A DNA stretch of 64,000 nucleotides, from assembly GCA_016719945.1 (NCBI GenBank), contig JADJYE010000021.1:20170-84169 (forward strand), read 5' to 3'. Below, piece after piece: positions 62,374 through 64,000 of the stretch. Made by a program: the position numbers and the translations under genes. Origin of the DNA: Polyangiaceae bacterium (GTDB lineage: Bacteria > Myxococcota_A > Polyangia > Polyangiales > Polyangiaceae). The notes under the pieces were generated by a model. That model was not told the origin of the DNA. It was given only the letters and a program-made list of their open reading frames with translations, and did no database searches. Numbering within the stretch: the stretch's first letter is position 1; every line of letters starts with the position of its first letter.

Positions 62374-62447
62374 CGGTCGTCCCCCCGCGCAGCGGTTGCT
62401 CATCGGACGTGCGACGCAGCGAAAAACGGTCTAGAGAACATCGGTCC

Positions 62448-62534
62448 GGAGGAGTGGCCGAGTGGTCTAAGGCAGCGGTTTTGAAAACCGCCGACGGCGC
62501 AAGCCGTCCGAAGGTTCGAATCCTTTCTCCTCCG
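62448..62534 (+). tRNA. tRNA-Ser (anticodon UGA)
   Basis: Acceptor stem GGAGGAG (62448-62454) pairs with CTCCTCC (62527-62533), discriminator G at 62534. The anticodon loop TTTGAAA with TGA sits in stem GCGGT/ACCGC. A long variable arm (CCGACGGCGCAAGCCGTCCG) marks a class II tRNA, and the T-arm is GGTTCGAATCC. CCA is not encoded. The 3' end is the probable attachment site of an integrated element. Confidence 0.95.
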
Positions 62535-63825
62535 CTACTTGCGCGAGTTTCGCAAGACGGGCCCCGACCGAAACGAACCCATCCGTTGCGTTTGGCGCTG
62601 GGATGCTCGGGAGCGCCGCAAGCGGGACTTCACGTAGGCGCGGGTCGTGAGACGCGTACAGGTTGTGCACCTGCTCTGAGCTGTGACCGGTGAGTGCTGC
62701 GGCCTGTTGCAGCCCTACGCCAGCCGCGGCGAGACCCCCGGCGAACATGCGCCGCATATTGTGGAAGTCGGTGGGGAGGCTCGTGTCTGTCTCGACGAAC
62801 AGCTCCTCGCGGATGGGGAGGCCTGCAGCCTCAAGCGCGAGGCGAAGGTCACGGCGGAACCGCGCAGCGTAGGACGTCCCACGTCGCGACTTGTGTTCGC
62901 CTGCTCTCTCTCCTCGGCGCACTGGAAACACCGGACCGACCGACGGCGAGCCCTCGTGCTCGTGCCACGCGCGAAGATGCGCCCGCACTGCTGCAGGTAC
63001 GGTGAGACGCTGGGGACGCTTCGTTTTCGTCCTCGGCACGATGACGCTCGAGAAGTCGTCGGTGAAGTCAGACCACGTGAGCGCGTTCACGTCCGACGCG
63101 CGCATCCCGCCGAGGGTTCGCGCGACAAGCGCCGTCAACTTGCCTTCGAGGCTCGCGCCGTCGAACGAGAGGAACGCCGCAAACTCGGCGTCGGTGGGGA
63201 GGGCCCTCGGCTTCACAACGGGCGCGTCGGGCATGCGGGGCGTCTCGACGCGGTCCATCGGGTTCTCGCGGATGAGCTCTTCACGCCATGCGGCCTTGAA
63301 GAGCCGCTGCAGGGCACCGCGTACGTTCTTGACCGTGTTGCGCGCCTTGCCCGCTTCGACCACGGCGACGAGCACCGGGCGCAGGTGGTGAGCTCGCACG
63401 TCAACGAGGGGGAGGTGGCCAAGGTCGGGGATGGCCCAAGCGCGGATCGATCGCTCGTCGTCGCGCACGTCGTAACCCTCGGCGCGTCGGCGTTCGAGCC
63501 AGGCCGCGAAGTAGTCGGACACGGTCTCAGCGGCGCCGGCATCGTCGCGCCTGACCTCGCGCTCGTTGTCGAGCCTCGACACGAGCTTGCGCAGCTTGCG
63601 CTTGGCGATCGTCCTGTCGTCGGTGTCGAGGCTGTAGAGGACGCGCTTCGTCGCGCCGTCGTTGGTGTCGACGGTGACTTGGGCGCACCACGTCATCTTG
63701 CCCGCGCGCCGGCGGAGCGTGAGGCTACCGGTTCGCCGACGTCCGCCGCGTTCGCACAAGATGTCGCGGGCGTTGATCTCGGTGTTGCCCGATGCGCCCG
63801 GGCGTGCGATCTTCGAGTCGCTCAT
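62467..63825 (-). CDS. Tyrosine recombinase (integrase) of a tRNA-Ser island
   Basis: 452 residues from ATG 63825, ribosome site GAGGA. N-terminal arm-binding and core-binding parts are present (DYFAAWLERRRAEGYDVRDDE, KARNTVKNVRGALQRLFKAAW); the catalytic domain has Arg in GGMRASDVNAL (about 240), HNMRR (about 356), TGHSS (about 381) and Tyr in NLYASH (about 390). The last 20 or so residues (EEKGFEPSDGLRRRRFSKP) are encoded by the complement of the tRNA itself, ending inside it, as in many integrases that use the 3' end of a tRNA as attB. The island therefore lies to the right. Confidence 0.93.
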   Translation of the reverse strand: MSDSKIARPGASGNTEINARDILCERGGRRRTGSLTLRRRAGKMTWCAQVTVDTNDGATKRVLYSLDTDDRTIAKRKLRKLVSRLDNEREVRRDDAGAAETVSDYFAAWLERRRAEGYDVRDDERSIRAWAIPDLGHLPLVDVRAHHLRPVLVAVVEAGKARNTVKNVRGALQRLFKAAWREELIRENPMDRVETPRMPDAPVVKPRALPTDAEFAAFLSFDGASLEGKLTALVARTLGGMRASDVNALTWSDFTDDFSSVIVPRTKTKRPQRLTVPAAVRAHLRAWHEHEGSPSVGPVFPVRRGERAGEHKSRRGTSYAARFRRDLRLALEAAGLPIREELFVETDTSLPTDFHNMRRMFAGGLAAAGVGLQQAAALTGHSSEQVHNLYASHDPRLREVPLAALPSIPAPNATDGFVSVGARLAKLAQVAEEKGFEPSDGLRRRRFSKPLP

Positions 63826-63847
63826 GAGCTAGTTCCTCGTGAGTCAT

Positions 63848-63876
63848 GCCCTCGGGTGTCTCACCACGCCGAGGGC
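63848..63876 (-). terminator. Terminator at the end of the truncated right-edge gene
   Basis: GCCCTCGG and CCGAGGGC form an 8-base stem with a 13-base loop between the integrase and the gene cut by the right edge. A second perfect hairpin (CCTGCTC and GAGCAGG, about 63886-63908) lies upstream of it. TTTT follows on the plus strand only, so on the minus strand this is a weak terminator. Confidence 0.5.
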
Positions 63877-63918
63877 TTTTCGTTGTCTACCTGCTCCGAC
63901 GAGCAGGCGCAATGGTCT

Positions 63919-64000
63919 CTACTTCGTCGTCTCGCGCTCCAACGCTGCGATGCCGCGGATGATGGCCAGCCGCAGCACCTGCGCGCGGCTCACCTCGGCG
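63919..64000 (-). CDS. DNA-binding protein (ribbon-helix-helix-like), C-terminus only
   Basis: The minus strand is open from 64000 to TAG at 63919-63921. The visible 26 residues read EVSRAQVLRLAIIRGIAALERETTK, a helix-turn-helix-like end as in CopG/ribbon-helix-helix regulators (SRSEVLRLAIxRG pattern). In integrated elements such small proteins regulate the integrase or excision. The rest of the gene lies past the window. Confidence 0.55.
   Translation of the reverse strand, partial: AEVSRAQVLRLAIIRGIAALERETTK

Noticed and set aside
62535..62560. A second tRNA next to tRNA-Ser
   Set aside because: No cloverleaf could be folded; the sequence is the coding end of the integrase.

Overview
The window is very GC-rich and reads like chromosome from a myxobacterium (Myxococcota, probably Polyangia or the Sandaracinaceae side). 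The grounds are composition, four large Ser/Thr kinase proteins (one with two kinase domains), many secreted lipoproteins with Gly/Ser/Ala-rich linkers after the lipobox cysteine, Cys-rich surface proteins, and secreted polysaccharide-degrading enzymes. This is inference from gene content; no rRNA gene is present to confirm it.

Region by region. 1-1.7 kb: cassette-like layout, with an open-ended hypothetical gene, an attC-like imperfect hairpin and a small lipoprotein gene. 1.7-5.3 kb: an accessory block with a DUF2510-DUF4041-T5orf172 (GIY-YIG) protein, its tightly coupled partner, a HigBA-type toxin-antitoxin pair with a near-consensus promoter and operator dyad, and the 3' relic of an IS66 transposase. 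5.5-11.8 kb: small membrane proteins (one resembling hydroxylaminobenzene mutase), lipoproteins, a VapBC pair and an alpha/beta hydrolase. 12-19.6 kb: a lipoprotein serpin, small lipoproteins, an orphan ArsA ATPase and a DbpA-type DEAD-box helicase. 19.7-30 kb: a kinase with a TPR-like tail, Cys-rich lipoproteins, an SGNH hydrolase, a QEGLA/MATCAP-type peptidase, a cyclophilin and a flavin oxidoreductase. 30-46 kb: Rieske oxygenase, SDR, radical SAM/SPASM protein, L,D-transpeptidase, P450, heparinase-like lyase, GH123-like glycosidase and an ABC-F ATPase. 46-57 kb: MBL-fold protein, three more kinase proteins (one with two kinase domains in tandem), a fatty-acid desaturase and others. 57-62.4 kb: HPF-like factor, methyltransferase and membrane proteins. 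62.4-64 kb: tRNA-Ser(UGA) with a tyrosine recombinase running into it from the right, marking the left end of a genomic island that continues past the window.

How genes work together. The kinases form a signalling-rich stretch (19.7-22.6 and 47-55 kb) with membrane anchors or TPR-like output domains. The lyase, glycosidase, SGNH hydrolase, transpeptidase and serpin suggest a cell surface adapted to degrading foreign polymers and resisting foreign proteases. Two toxin-antitoxin modules, an attC-like site, an IS66 relic and a tRNA island mark three separate points of DNA acquisition.

A caution for every reader: at least six, and probably eight, single-base frameshifts interrupt otherwise well-conserved proteins, mostly in short G/C runs. 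This looks more like consensus error than decay, so genes typed here as pseudogene may be intact in the organism.
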